NCBI GenBank assembly: GCA_013399305.1
Contig: VXAI01000013.1
Location: 5,825,136 to 5,889,135 of the forward strand
Length of the DNA stretch: 64,000 nt
Source: Rostratula benghalensis
Taxonomy: Eukaryota; Chordata; Aves; Charadriiformes; Rostratulidae
Direction of reading: 5' to 3'
The notes beneath the pieces were generated by a model. It did no database searches. It saw only the letters and a program-made list of their open reading frames with translations, and had not been told where the DNA came from. Positions 39,101-46,239 of this stretch are shown one piece after another (positions within the stretch are counted from its first letter, which is position 1; each line of letters opens with the position of its first letter). The position numbers were made by a program, and so were the translations under genes.

Positions 39101-40498
39101 GAACTACTATAGATGAGGAAGAGCTCAGTTCACTTTTATGGATCCTTAGGGATCTCTTTAAGAGACAAATGCAGTATTTATCTCATCTAGTAGGTCAAGA
39201 GGGTAGTAAGTAATTTGTGGAGTAGTACGTAGGAAGTATGTGATGGGGTCGAGAACAGAAATTAGGAACAATGACACTAAAATAAAATTAAATCACTGGT
39301 CTAGAGTCCCACTGGAACTGGTAGAAGGTCAAAAACAGTTGTTAAGGTATTCCTTTCTCCATACCTGTGTCTGAAACAAGAAACAGTATTTCTAACAAGC
39401 AGCTTTTACTTACTGCTATCCCGGATTTACACAGCAAATTTGTTGCAAAAATATTCGTCAGACAATGTAAACGCCACCATAAGCCTCTTTTATAGCTGGG
39501 AGAAATAGGCACTTGTAGACATAAATCACTTCCTTCTAAAATACATTCCTAAGATGGGTAAGACAAATCGGACCATAAAAGCACCTATTTTTCTTCTTTG
39601 ACTGTAAGAAGAATTCTTAGTGAGTAAATCAGACACAAGTGTCCACATTATAGGTGTGTGTACGTAGGTGAGATGAATCCCATCCTGAGATTTTTGAAAC
39701 CACAACTCTGGATGAGTAGGTAATTCATTCACACTTTAAAAAAATCATTTCTGTATACTTGTTACAGATTCTAGATGTACAGTAATAATTGTCATTATTT
39801 CACATTAAATGCTAAATTACTATTTAGCTTCAATGCAGTGCTCATGACAGAATAACAGTAATGATGTGATTGCTTTAGTTCTGTCTATCTGTGCACATAA
39901 ACTTCATTTGTGTTTTAGCAATTTCTCTATTATGCTTGCTTATTGGCATCACCTGTTTTTTTATTTAATGGATAAATATGGAAAAATGGAAAAACTTCTT
40001 CACAGTGAGGGTGACAGAGCACTGGAACAGGCTGCCCAGAGAGGTTGTGGAGTCTCCTTCTCTGGAGACGTTCAAGATCCGTCTGGACGCGTTCCTGTGT
40101 GACCTGATCTAGGTGTTCCTGCTCTGTCAGGGAGATTGGACTAGATGATCTTTCAAGGTCCCTTCCAATCCCTGATAGTCTGTGATTCTGTGATTCAGAA
40201 TGCAGAGTATAAGGAAAAGTCAAATGAGAATGTTTCATTAAAAATTGTTGGTCGCTTGTCAATCCTATATCACTTTTCTCACGTCATTTAACTCCAAACA
40301 TTAAATCTGTCTTTTTACCTGTTTTACCAGTGTTCTGAATGAATGTATCCTCCAAAGTTTCCTTTTCCCATCCATGGAATTTAAGTTTCTTCAGATTCAC
40401 ATTTACTTGGGTGAGATCTTCATCTATATTAATAGGAGATTGTTTGGCACCATTGCAGGTTGAGTATTTCTTTCCCCAGTTCTTTTGGTTCAAAGTTC
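84..40498 (-). CDS. PTPRZ1: PTPRZ1 gene, partial (exons 3-14 of the coding region, with introns)
   Basis: Receptor-type protein tyrosine phosphatase zeta is a single-pass membrane chondroitin-sulfate proteoglycan of glia and neural progenitors. It binds contactin, tenascins and pleiotrophin, and its ectodomain is also released as phosphacan. Twelve minus-strand exons here translate to a protein closely matching vertebrate PTPRZ1: CA-like domain, FN3, acidic linker, giant Ser/Thr-rich region, transmembrane helix and juxtamembrane start. Exon phases chain exactly: 4974 bases plus one incoming base give 1658 codons with one base carried out. Both ends are missing. The signal peptide and the start of the mature protein should lie to the right, and the D1/D2 phosphatase domains to the left. 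Exon numbers assume the mammalian arrangement with two exons before the first one seen. Identity is near certain; exact exon edges are inferred from splice consensus and homology. Confidence 0.97.
2036..2219 (+). mobile_element. CR1 LINE 3' fragment
   Basis: Contains the CR1 3'-UTR signature GAAACAGGTTGCCCAAAGAG, then GGACTAGATGACCTTTAAAG, and ends in the octamer tail ATTCTATGATTCTATGATT. It is 5'-truncated, as is usual for CR1. Confidence 0.93.
3608..3727 (-). mobile_element. CR1 LINE 3' fragment
   Basis: Opens on the plus strand with TCATAGAATCATAGAATGG, the reversed CR1 tail, followed by GATCATCTAGTTCCAACTCC and ACTAGACCAGGTTGCTCAAA. Similarity fades after the CATTCAGCTTGATCTT segment, so the right edge is approximate. 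Confidence 0.9.
4828..4848 (+). repeat. poly-A run of 21
   Basis: Uninterrupted A tract followed by GCAAACCCAAAACCCAAAC. No retroposon body was recognised upstream. Confidence 0.9.
7758..7902 (-). CDS. PTPRZ1: PTPRZ1 exon 13: transmembrane exon
   Basis: 145 bp, phase 1 in and 2 out. The exon 12/13 junction gives [20 protein letters not shown], matching the mammalian juxtamembrane ectodomain where shedding occurs. Next come ESEKKT and a 23-25 residue hydrophobic helix ([11 protein letters not shown] through L-I-Y-W), then a split Arg codon. The acceptor is CTGACTGCAG and the donor TGGAG|GTAAGTT. The run of sequence before the acceptor in the raw open frame ([10 protein letters not shown]...) is intronic. 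Confidence 0.97.
7903..11573 (-). other. PTPRZ1: PTPRZ1 intron 12
   Basis: 3.7 kb of AT-rich sequence. The part nearest exon 12 could serve as a 3' UTR for a secreted isoform (see the signal at 11479). The block at about 9130-9600 looks like old decayed interspersed sequence but cannot be assigned. No further exon fits: exons 12 and 13 join in phase with the exact mammalian sequence. Confidence 0.75.
11479..11484 (-). promoter_or_regulatory. PTPRZ1: candidate polyadenylation signal for a secreted (phosphacan-like) PTPRZ1 ending
   Basis: On the transcript strand there is AATAAA about 90 bases past the exon 12 donor. A GT-rich stretch, CAGTGGGTGTGATT, follows at about 11445-11458. If the exon 12 donor is not used, translation adds one Gly and stops at the TAG at 11569-11571, and this signal would close a short 3' UTR. 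Soluble phosphacan in mammals is an ectodomain-only product of this gene. That this particular signal is used is inference. Confidence 0.4.
11574..15150 (-). CDS. PTPRZ1: PTPRZ1 exon 12: giant Ser/Thr-rich chondroitin-sulfate region
   Basis: 3577 bp, phase 0 in and 1 out, 1192 codons open throughout. It starts [10 protein letters not shown] after the acceptor TTTCAAAG. Conserved landmarks include [74 protein letters not shown], a lone Cys pair N-C-I-S-C-T-S and [20 protein letters not shown]. The last has Ser-Gly in an acidic setting, the classic glycosaminoglycan attachment context. Sequons include NRT, NVS, NTS, NYT, NET and NIS. This unfolded ectodomain carries chondroitin sulfate in phosphacan and the long receptor. 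Low sequence constraint with preserved composition is normal for the region. The donor is GAGGCAG|GTTAGT. Antisense and out-of-frame open frames inside it are shadows. Confidence 0.98.
15151..16926 (-). other. PTPRZ1: PTPRZ1 intron 11
   Basis: 1.8 kb. Contains a (GTAT)n microsatellite at about 16777-16806. The open frames at 15840-16193 on the minus strand (up to 117 codons) have no recognisable domain and no supporting splice phase. Nothing else seen. Confidence 0.75.
16777..16806 (+). repeat. (GTAT)n microsatellite
   Basis: Short tetranucleotide array flanked by ATAT dinucleotide stretches. It lies in intron 11, about 120 bases from exon 11. Confidence 0.9.
16927..16970 (-). CDS. PTPRZ1: PTPRZ1 exon 11: short acidic linker
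   Basis: 44 bp, phase 1 in and 0 out. With the carried base it reads [15 protein letters not shown]. It aligns with the mammalian linker that contains D-L-F-P-E-L and an acidic run. The acceptor is TTTTATAG. The donor, GAG|GTATAAC, is weaker than the others in this gene. NET is a glycosylation sequon. The exon was located from the open phase 1/phase 0 requirement between exons 10 and 12 and from the motif match; no other nearby sequence fits both. See also the alternative candidate at 18439-18533. Confidence 0.85.
18439..18533 (-). other. candidate alternative exon (proline-rich), possible substitute for PTPRZ1 exon 11
   Basis: Seen: 95 bp with a strong donor, TCAGAG|GTAAGATG, and an AG after a T-rich stretch (TTTGATTTATATCATTGAG). 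Entering from exon 10 (phase 1), the frame is open for 32 codons. It starts E-A-R-E-Y, contains [11 protein letters not shown] and ends F-Q-D-S-E in phase 0, which is what exon 12 needs. Including it together with exon 11 would break the frame, so it could only replace exon 11. The block is C-rich (eight C in a row), so openness may be chance. I know of no mammalian counterpart. Treat it as a hypothesis. Confidence 0.25.
18836..18886. other. assembly gap (51 N)
   Basis: Run of unresolved bases. The left flank is ATATACATATATAGA, a low-complexity TA-rich sequence, so a collapsed microsatellite is plausible. Open frames crossing it are meaningless. Confidence 0.99.
21747..22428 (+). mobile_element. 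CR1 LINE, C-terminal ORF2 remnant plus 3' UTR
   Basis: Begins GGCGAGCAGCTCTGAAGGAA, followed by the CR1 ORF2 end: [14 protein letters not shown], then [11 protein letters not shown] and [20 protein letters not shown]. The last part is in a different frame, so there is at least one frameshift. It then runs into the 3' UTR and ends ATTCTGTGATTCTGTGA. The long apparent open frames here (104 and 200 codons) are fragments of this dead element, not host genes. Confidence 0.95.
24298..24424 (-). CDS. PTPRZ1: PTPRZ1 exon 10: fibronectin type III domain, second part
   Basis: 127 bp, phase 0 in and 1 out. It begins [20 protein letters not shown] and continues [20 protein letters not shown], then D-T. 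The Tyr in N-T-S-Y-V-L-Q-I-V is the FN3 F-strand tyrosine motif. The acceptor is TTCTTTTAG and the donor ACAG|GTAAGTG. NTS is a glycosylation sequon. The last coding base supplies the first base of exon 11. Confidence 0.95.
24425..25192 (-). other. PTPRZ1: PTPRZ1 intron 9 (within the FN3 domain)
   Basis: 0.77 kb splitting the FN3 coding sequence. Contains a (TTTA)n microsatellite at about 24980-25016. Nothing else seen. Confidence 0.85.
24980..25016 (+). repeat. (TTTA)n microsatellite
   Basis: Imperfect tetranucleotide array, TTTATTTG then repeated TTTA units with one C interruption, in intron 9. Confidence 0.9.
25193..25377 (-). CDS. PTPRZ1: PTPRZ1 exon 9: fibronectin type III domain, first part
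   Basis: 185 bp, phase 1 in and 0 out. It starts [10 protein letters not shown] and contains [18 protein letters not shown], the FN3 B/C strand region with the conserved Trp. It continues through [18 protein letters not shown] and ends DGYQDL. The donor is TTG|GTAACT and the acceptor CTTTCAG. NYT is a glycosylation sequon. The raw open frame runs on past the donor (VTVNSS...), but mammalian homology switches to exon 10 at this point. Confidence 0.96.
26182..26509 (+). mobile_element. CR1 LINE 3' fragment
   Basis: Starts near TATAAATATGTAAAGG, contains AGGAGGATGGAGCCAGGCTC, then GGGCTGCCCAGAGAGGTTGT and CTGATCTAGGTGTTCCTGCT, and ends ATTCTGTGATTCAGTGA. It appears close in subfamily to the fragment at 39976-40196. 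Confidence 0.94.
28960..29860. mobile_element. probable avian LTR-type interspersed repeat (degenerate)
   Basis: A GC-richer block in AT-rich intron. It has the layout I associate with a widespread bird repeat: GGCTGACCTTGGCTGGC, then CCAGACTTGACTTGAGGAAA with an AATTAATTTAT stretch. After that come reiterated units of about 45-60 bp built on GTGGGGTCC / CCCATGGGATACAGTCCTTC / CCGTGGGGTACAATCCTTC / CTATGGGTAACAGATCCTGC. I assign it from memory of similar bird sequence and cannot name the family. The boundaries are loose, and the open frames within it on both strands are probably not genes. Confidence 0.5.
30358..30386 (+). repeat. TA/CA dinucleotide array
   Basis: ATGTATATATATACACATAC continuing into ACACACACAT; short, in intron 8. 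Confidence 0.85.
32231..32381 (-). CDS. PTPRZ1: PTPRZ1 exon 8: end of CA-like domain and link to FN3
   Basis: 151 bp, phase 0 in and 1 out. It reads [20 protein letters not shown], then [20 protein letters not shown], then [10 protein letters not shown]. The acceptor is CTTCCTCTAG and the donor GCAG|GTATTT. This completes the CA-like domain (C-terminal helix and strand) and carries the short linker to the fibronectin domain. It has no start codon near its 5' edge, so simple open-frame scans miss it. Confidence 0.95.
32382..32941 (-). other. PTPRZ1: PTPRZ1 intron 7
   Basis: 0.56 kb between two CA-domain exons. Contains a small direct repeat of GGTATATGGT at about 32869-32888. Nothing else seen. 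Confidence 0.85.
32942..33099 (-). CDS. PTPRZ1: PTPRZ1 exon 7: CA-like domain
   Basis: 158 bp, phase 1 in and 0 out. It reads [17 protein letters not shown], then [32 protein letters not shown]. The YxGSLTxPPC-like motif is a hallmark of the alpha-CA fold; its Cys forms a structural disulfide in relatives. NGS and NAT are N-glycosylation sequons. The donor is CAG|GTAATT. The acceptor tract is unusual: in the transcript it is a run of U with an intercalated (UUUGG)n repeat, seen on the plus strand as (CCAAA)n just outside the exon. Confidence 0.96.
33111..33133 (-). repeat. (CCAAA)n tract inside the exon 7 acceptor region
   Basis: On the transcript strand this reads as TTTGG repeats followed by eight T and CAG at the exon edge. 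It forms the upstream part of the pyrimidine tract, interrupted by GG pairs. Confidence 0.85.
35200..35571 (-). mobile_element. CR1 LINE internal (ORF2) fragment
   Basis: Plus-strand text matches reversed CR1 ORF2: CCCAGGTGCAGGACCCTGCA, CTTGTTGAACCTCAAGAGGT, CCTCTGGATGGCATCCTGTC, TTGATGAAGATATTGAACAG, AGAGACACCACTTGTCACCA. It is a decayed coding portion; no intact frame remains. Confidence 0.9.
35572..36286 (-). mobile_element. second CR1 LINE fragment (3' UTR into ORF2)
   Basis: Reversed CR1 again, but from nearer the 3' end: TTTCCTAATTTCCAGTTTGA, CTCAGTCTTCTCTTCTCCAA, AGTACTCCAGGTGGGGCTGC, AGGGCACACTGTTGACTCAT, CTCCAGTCTATCCAGATGAC. The tail octamers are absent. It overlaps in consensus position with its left neighbour, so it is a separate copy. 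Confidence 0.88.
36423..36489 (-). CDS. PTPRZ1: PTPRZ1 exon 6: CA-like domain
   Basis: 67 bp, phase 0 in and 1 out. The translation is [20 protein letters not shown] plus RF, with one base carried to the next exon. The acceptor is TTTTTAACAG and the donor TTTG|GTAAGT, a near-ideal consensus. It corresponds to the mammalian segment containing the conserved I-x-G-V-x-S-V-S-R-F motif. It lies 276 bases from exon 5, the shortest intron in the window. Confidence 0.95.
36766..36861 (-). CDS. PTPRZ1: PTPRZ1 exon 5: CA-like domain
   Basis: 96 bp, phase 0 in and 0 out, 32 codons. It begins [17 protein letters not shown] and ends [11 protein letters not shown]. It is flanked by TTTTCAG and CAG|GTAAAC. 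The position of the third catalytic zinc His of carbonic anhydrases (ELHLVHW) is occupied by Gln (E-M-Q-I-Y across the exon 4/5 junction), so a second ligand is lost. With exon 4 this leaves one of three zinc histidines. The exon is too short to appear as a long open frame and was found by homology and splice signals. Confidence 0.95.
36862..38187 (-). other. PTPRZ1: PTPRZ1 intron 4
   Basis: 1.3 kb. Contains a perfect 22-bp tandem duplication (37597-37640) and a GC-richer stretch at about 37690-37910 with small open frames on both strands. No family is recognised. Confidence 0.8.
37597..37640 (+). repeat. perfect 22-bp tandem duplication
   Basis: Two adjacent identical copies, each beginning CAAAGAGAAGCAG and ending ACAGTTGC. 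Recent slippage or duplication in intron 4. Confidence 0.95.
38188..38339 (-). CDS. PTPRZ1: PTPRZ1 exon 4: CA-like domain with degenerate zinc site
   Basis: 152 bp, phase 1 in and 0 out. The first codon is completed to Val, then [16 protein letters not shown], then [19 protein letters not shown], ending QKFPLE. Active alpha-carbonic anhydrases use a His-x-His pair here (FHFHWG). This protein has T-F-H-W-G, so the first zinc ligand is Thr and only the second His remains. That matches the known non-catalytic CA-like domain of RPTP zeta and gamma. N-glycosylation sequons are visible at NLT and NVS. The acceptor is GTTCAG and the donor GAG|GTAAAG. Residues V-K-Y after the donor in the raw open frame are intron. 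Confidence 0.96.
38340..40318 (-). other. PTPRZ1: PTPRZ1 intron 3
   Basis: 2.0 kb. The end nearest exon 3 contains a plus-strand CR1 tail (39976-40196). The rest is AT-rich with no exon seen. Confidence 0.85.
39976..40196 (+). mobile_element. CR1 LINE 3' fragment, 122 bp from exon 3
   Basis: Contains AAAACTTCTTCACAGTGAGG, CAGGCTGCCCAGAGAGGTTG, GTGTGACCTGATCTAGGTGT and the tail TCTGTGATTCTGTGATTC. It is antisense to the PTPRZ1 transcript and sits just downstream of the exon 3 donor. Confidence 0.95.
40319..40498 (-). CDS. PTPRZ1: PTPRZ1 exon 3: start of carbonic-anhydrase-like domain
   Basis: 180 bp, phase 1 in and phase 1 out. The translation starts [11 protein letters not shown] and includes the CA-family motif Q-S-P-I-N-I-D, followed by [16 protein letters not shown], nearly identical to other PTPRZ1 proteins. 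It ends in NTGKT with one base carried to the next exon. The acceptor is a T-rich tract ending TTTTTAG; the donor is ACAG|GTAAAAAG. This is the N-terminal beta region of the CA-like fold, which binds contactin-1 in this family. A plus-strand CR1 tail ends only about 120 bases beyond the donor. Apparent residues after NTGKT in a simple open frame are intron read-through. Confidence 0.96.
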
Positions 40499-41131
40499 CT
40501 AAAAATCAAAATGTTTGCAGTAAATACATTTAAAACCTAAACTGGCATCCATGGATTTTTTAGTGTGGGAAAGTTAAAACACAATTTGCAATCTGTTATC
40601 AGAGCATCTGCCCTTCTTTTAGGCCTCACCTGCAGCAATACTTAGCACACTTACCATTGCATCCTACCTCCCACAGTTGTCACATTTTGACCATTTTAGA
40701 CATCATAAATACATATTTATAAATCTCTAGGGATAGTTGGAAACAACAGCCCTCCCCCCCCTGCAATAAACAGACTTAATAATTAAAATGGTAGCAGGGG
40801 AAGCTTTTGGGTGAAAGAAATTGGCATTCGAAACAACTTGGGAATTACTGCAAAACCCTCCTTTCCAAATAACTCTTTTAATCATAAGAATATCACTAGC
40901 ATTCCTTCTGCCCAAAAAAACAAGTCAGACATCCAGTAAGATTTTTAAATAAATAAAAGCAATAAATTATTTTTAAAAATAGATAAAGTGATTCTACCCT
41001 AAAAAAGGAAAAAGGTGAGTGAAGCTCTGGCTGGAGAGCCTGGCTGTGTGGCCTGGCTGTGCCCATGGAGGACCATGCACACCCACTCCAGCCATCTCCC
41101 TTTGCAGCTGCTGGTGAGAGCATCCAGAAGG

Positions 41132-41475
41132 TCACAGAATTATAGAGTCATCGAATCATGTAGGTTGGAAAGGACCTTTAATATCAACTCCAACCAGCAA
41201 CCTAAAATTGCCAAAACCACCACTAAACCATGTTCCCCATGTCCACATCTACCCATCTTTGAAATACCTCCAGAGAGGGTGACTCAATCACTTCTCTCGG
41301 CAGCCTCTTCCAATGTATGACAACTCTTTCAGTGAAAAAATCTTTCCTAATATCCATCCTAAACTTCCCCTGGTGCAACTTGAGGTCATTTTCTCTTGTA
41401 CTATAACTTGTTACTTGGGAGAAGAGATGAACCCCTACCTCTCTACTATCTTTAGGTTGTAGAGGTCCTGTGTGA
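41132..41475 (-). mobile_element. CR1 LINE 3' fragment
   Basis: Plus strand opens TCACAGAATTATAGAGTCAT, then GTTGGAAAGGACCTTTAATA, AATACCTCCAGAGAGGGTGA, CTTTCCTAATATCCATCCTA and TGCAACTTGAGGTCATTTTC, all reversed CR1 3' UTR. The right edge is approximate. Confidence 0.94.
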
Positions 41476-42663
41476 GAGCAGGAAACCTTCTTCTGCGTGC
41501 TGGGGCTGGCACAGCATTTCACTGCAGCCACTTCAGACAAAGACAGCACGGACACGGACAGCATGTCCTTCACCAAAGACTTAATTATTTTCCATGAGAA
41601 ATGCTCAAGTACTCTACAGATCAGTGTGAGGTGTTAGCAGCTGCTCTGGGAATCTTTTGTTTATATAATATAGCAATATATATGTGAAAAAATATTTCGT
41701 ATATGTTTATGTGTTTGCATATATATAAATATTTTTTCCTGATGGAGAATTCTGGTAACACTTCAAAGGGCTAATTAAAACCAAGAGTTGACTGCACAGA
41801 CCTAAGAAAATATAATTGCTTCAGTTAGCTTCCCACACACTAGTAGTTAAAAGCTAATATTAGTGCATCCAATGCAGACATTTGAATTCCATTAGACATG
41901 TTGAAATGAGCCAGTGCTCATTTACAGGCTGCTGTGCTACATCCAAGACTGTCAGTGGAAGATTTGCTATACTGTACCCCAGGCAAGGACAGCCCTCACA
42001 TTGCACTCGGAAAAATCAGAGAGGGGAGAAGAGACGCTGCCAGTCCTGTAACCACAATAATAGGCAGTAACACAAGATGCTCACCTAGATGGCTACCCAC
42101 CTAGAAACAAACCTGAGCTAAATAATTCAACCCGTATCAAGTCGAGTGAGTTACCAGTATCACCTTGCCACCTCAGAGGTACTGCGGGTCAGATTGTACA
42201 TAAATCCATTTACTTCTTGTAAACAGCAACAGAAGAAATAGCTAGACACAAGAGCAAAGCAAACCAAAATGAGTTTTAGTCATGGGGTTACAAATCTGAA
42301 TGTCCTGCAGGTGGGAGTTAGAGGCCTGTACTGAGCAAGCAGTGGTCCCCATGGGAATAGAACATGGCGTAAACTTCCAGCTCCTCCTCAAGTCACACTT
42401 TCCCTGGACATTAGCTGTCTTATAGATTATCATCTGGGCAAATATTCTGATTTCTAATGTGCTTTACATAAGAAAAGACTGTCTAATAGTAGTTTCACTT
42501 TGTCTCTCAAAAGCTTCCTTTAAGAAATCCTGAGCCCAAGTCAACCTAAACTTGCAGATGAATCTGCTCAGATCTACTATAGTTAATTTTTTAACAAATA
42601 TTGAAGGTTTATAAAACCAAGAAAGCCAATTTTGTTTAAATATAAATTAAAATCACTAACTTT

Positions 42664-43054
42664 TTAAACAGAAAAGCCTCCAAACATGGTCAAACGGGAC
42701 AGAAATAACAATTCTCGGCTTGCCCTCTGCCTCCTTGCAGACAGGGCCTTGTTTCCAGGTCTGTTTTCAGCCAGCTTGGTGATTTTCCAAGCTGTAGCAA
42801 AGTTTTTTAGAGCCTTCCTTGGCTCTTTGAAAGTTTCTGCCAGTTTGGGCTGGGCTGGCTGCCCACGGCTGTCCGTTGGAGTCAGGCTGCGTTCCCTGCT
42901 CCATGCTCTGTTTCTCTTGCTCCTTCCTTTTGCCAAAGCCCAAGACTTCCCAGGCTCCTGCTCTTGCCCTAAGGCAGTAGAAATCTCCTTTCTCTTTCCA
43001 CTGACATACCTGCTCCCATTTCGTATCTGCATTCTCTCCTTCAGAACATCATGA
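42664..43054. other. unidentified stretch open on both strands
   Basis: A 122-codon frame on the minus strand (42664-43032) overlaps a 122-codon frame on the plus strand (42686-43054). The minus frame stays open upstream past its ATG for at least about 30 more codons (W-W-K-E-Q-N-N-G-S-A-C-W-E-K-I-H-D-V-L-K), to about 43120. Its product would be very basic (K/R-rich, e.g. GRSKRNRAWSRERS). Base composition is higher in GC than the surrounding intron. I recognise no domain. An unlisted retroelement remnant is most likely; a host gene is unlikely without splice or start context. Confidence 0.3.
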
Positions 43055-46000
43055 ATCTTTTCCCAACATGCACTTCCGTTATTCTGCTCTTTCCACCACT
43101 GACTTCCGCTAAAACTGACTGAAAATCATACTTTTCCTCTCTCTCCACTGCATATTTTGGTACTTTCTTCCATGGTTCTTTTAATGAATGCCTTTATCCC
43201 ATGTTTTGCATCTTCCCTTTAAATACCCTACTATCCACTATCATGTTCAGTTAACACAAATACATTCAAATTAGAGAAACTTAATCTCCTTACAACTTTC
43301 ACAGCTTCACGTGTGGTTTTGTTATGTGAAGTGTAAATTCTTTTGAATTGTTCTCTGTGCCTCGGCATATAATATAACAAATCCCTAGCATGAAGCTAAG
43401 GGTAACAATACCAATCTTAGCTCACCCCAGAAGGCAGTGTCGTGCCAACACTGTAATCTCACACCACATCCTGAGCCAGGGCATGAAGAGTTAGCTAGGA
43501 TGCTGACTGTAGGCAGTATGGCGATGCTGTGGTCTGACCAAGGAAGCTTGGTCTTTCAGTCTGGATGTGAAGCTTTTCATAAATATCTCCAGAAAGAAAT
43601 GAGGGAAATTCGGAAGCTTGGTGAGATAAAGAACATTATTTCCTGTGCCCCAGGAAGGCCTCAAGTCTATGAGATGAGCTTGCTAAAAGGATTTGATCAT
43701 GTTTTGCCTTTTTTTTCTGTATAAAAAGAAAGGCAATTCAGTCAAGTAAGTGATTATAGTAAGATTCTCCTTTCATAAAGAACTTTGTTGTTTACACCTT
43801 TACAGAAATCTTATAGTATCTATGACTGAAAGTTTCAGAACAGTGACTTCTGGGTAATTACATATTGCCATACATTCACCAATAGTCATGGCAAAAAGCT
43901 GATCTATGTAAAACTATGTATGAAAAAGATGCAAATACTGTTTCAGCTACTCTCTGGTAGTCAAAAAGAAAAAAAAATCTACTTTATGTGTACGAATGCT
44001 AGCTTGAAATCAACCAGAGATAAATGAGAAGTATTTAATGGTTGCAGAGGACAAGAGGTAAAACTTCCATCTATATCAAATTAACTGAATACTCCAAATC
44101 CTGCCTGCTTCTGCTCGCAAATCTGAATGGGAGTTTCACAACTTCTAATCAGTGTTGTTCTTTGTGGTCTGGCTGCTGGTGTAGCTGAAAAAGCCAAATA
44201 ACTGAAGGACTTGCAATTGCAGAAGTACAAGTGATCTCAGAGCTGAGGAACACAGGCAGTGTGGAAGCTCTGTTTCTAAGATAAAAATGATATTGAGCTT
44301 GGTAACAAGGAACAAGATCTGCATACACATCGTGATTCAAGAGGAAAATCACATTTGCATAACTACTGAGAAGTTGCAGGGCTAATCAAAACCTATGGAA
44401 TGAAATGTACAGGAAATCAATGTCAGGCTCTGGTCTGAGGCAGGAACATGGGGAATTTCAGAAGGAACTGGAGTCCAGTCGTGATGATCAACATCGTATC
44501 TGAGCAGCAAAACACATGTTTTATGCATAAATGCTGCAAAATGTTGGAGCAGTATGGTAGTGTCATTATTAGTGAGTAATGAGACCAACAGAGTGGATTT
44601 ATAGAGCGAAATGGTTGGGGTTGAGGACCAGATGTCCTAGCCATATGGCTTTCAGAAGGTTTTTTACCTCAGCCTAGCTCTGTCTGGTCCCATGGACTGA
44701 ATGCCCATTGGCTGCTGAAGTTCATCAGGTATGCTCCTGCAGCACATCTCCTGGTTAGTATCAACTGAGATGAACCCATGTCATGCACGGTGAGACAACT
44801 CCAGCTTGCGAACCAGAGCGTGGCAAGTGGGAAGCAGCCAGGAGATTTGGTCCAGAAGTCCGCTCCCAGTCTGAATTAAAGCACTAATGTAAATGCACCC
44901 AGTGTAGGCAGCAGGTGGTGAAACTGCTGCAGTTTACATGACTTGGAGAAATCCAAAGTAAAAGCAAAAGAACCAAATGTTTTTAAACAAGAGCAGATTG
45001 TTTTACTGTAGGTGCTATGATGGAAATCATAAATCAAAGCAGTGCCAGCCATTTTGAAAAATATTGTTGAAACTGAGCTTTGAAAGTGATTTCCCCTAAA
45101 CCGCGCTTTGGAAATCTGAGAAGAATGAAAATGTGCATGATGTATCTCAACAAGTGCACAGAGGAAGCAATGTTTGTCAAAGCTGTCAGCTCTGAAGAAG
45201 TAACTGACAATTCACAATGAATGAAAAAGAGCCTGAACACAGTAGATTACAAGTTAATGGAAGACTGCCTATACCATAACCTTTACCACTCCTGCCCAGG
45301 GCAGAAGGTCTAAAGAAAATTTTCCTACCTTTTCTTTCTAGAAAACATTCATAACTAAGTTTGTTCCCCATCCTTAGCCCCAGTGAACCCATCCCTGCAA
45401 TGATTGTCCAGTTCTCATTTTGCACTTCACTTCTATCCACCGCTGCCTTTGGAAGATCTGGACCACAAGATGTGGCCCCAGTTACTGCACTTCTGTATTT
45501 CATAAAATATACTTGAAAGAAAAGGATGTGTCAAACAACTCTCTGTGTGCCAGTATCCTGTGCAAGGGGGAGAGAGCAGGGCTGAAGACAAGCTGTGAAA
45601 TCAAGTGGGCTCTGGTCCTCCCAGCAACTTGCCAGGAGAGGGGCTTCTCAGTGTGCTCAAAGATTACTGTATGCATCTGCTGGGCTGTAAACCCTCATTA
45701 TGAGTGCTGCTGTTTGCTACCATGCACCAGTACTGGCTGAATGTAATATACAAGTTATGAAAAATGGGAGCCATCTTTTTAAATCAATAGAAAATATACA
45801 TAAATAACTTTAAATGTAAATCTCAGGTCCAATGAATGGGACTCTGAATACATGAAACAAATACTCTGCATTGCTTCTTTCAACTGAATATGGGTGTTGT
45901 TTCTGAGGAAATACGGTATTAAAAATAAAGATTTGGGCTTTACTTATTTTATTATTATTTATTAATAATGATTTCAGAAAATTGCATTCCTGAGAAGATA

Positions 46001-46239
46001 TGTTTGACTTGGAAAATTCTACTTCCCAGCCCTTTGCTTTAGTAACTGTTGTTTTGACATCAGAGTTTCATTCTTAGCTCTTATTAGCATCATGTTTCTT
46101 GTGAATGGGCATACTTCTAGCATGGGCAGGTAACTTTAATGACAGATGGAGAAAAATAAATGCTTTAAATAGTGGTGAAGAAGCAATACTTCCTTCACAA
46201 GCATAAGCTTTGAAAAATAGGGAGGTTAACAATGGCTGT

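Noticed and set aside
41035..41115. G-D-G-W-S-G translation on the minus strand, considered as PTPRZ1 exon 2 because it resembles E-I-G-W-S-Y-T-G
   Set aside because: The flanking residues do not match, the phase and donor are wrong, and it adjoins a CR1 fragment.
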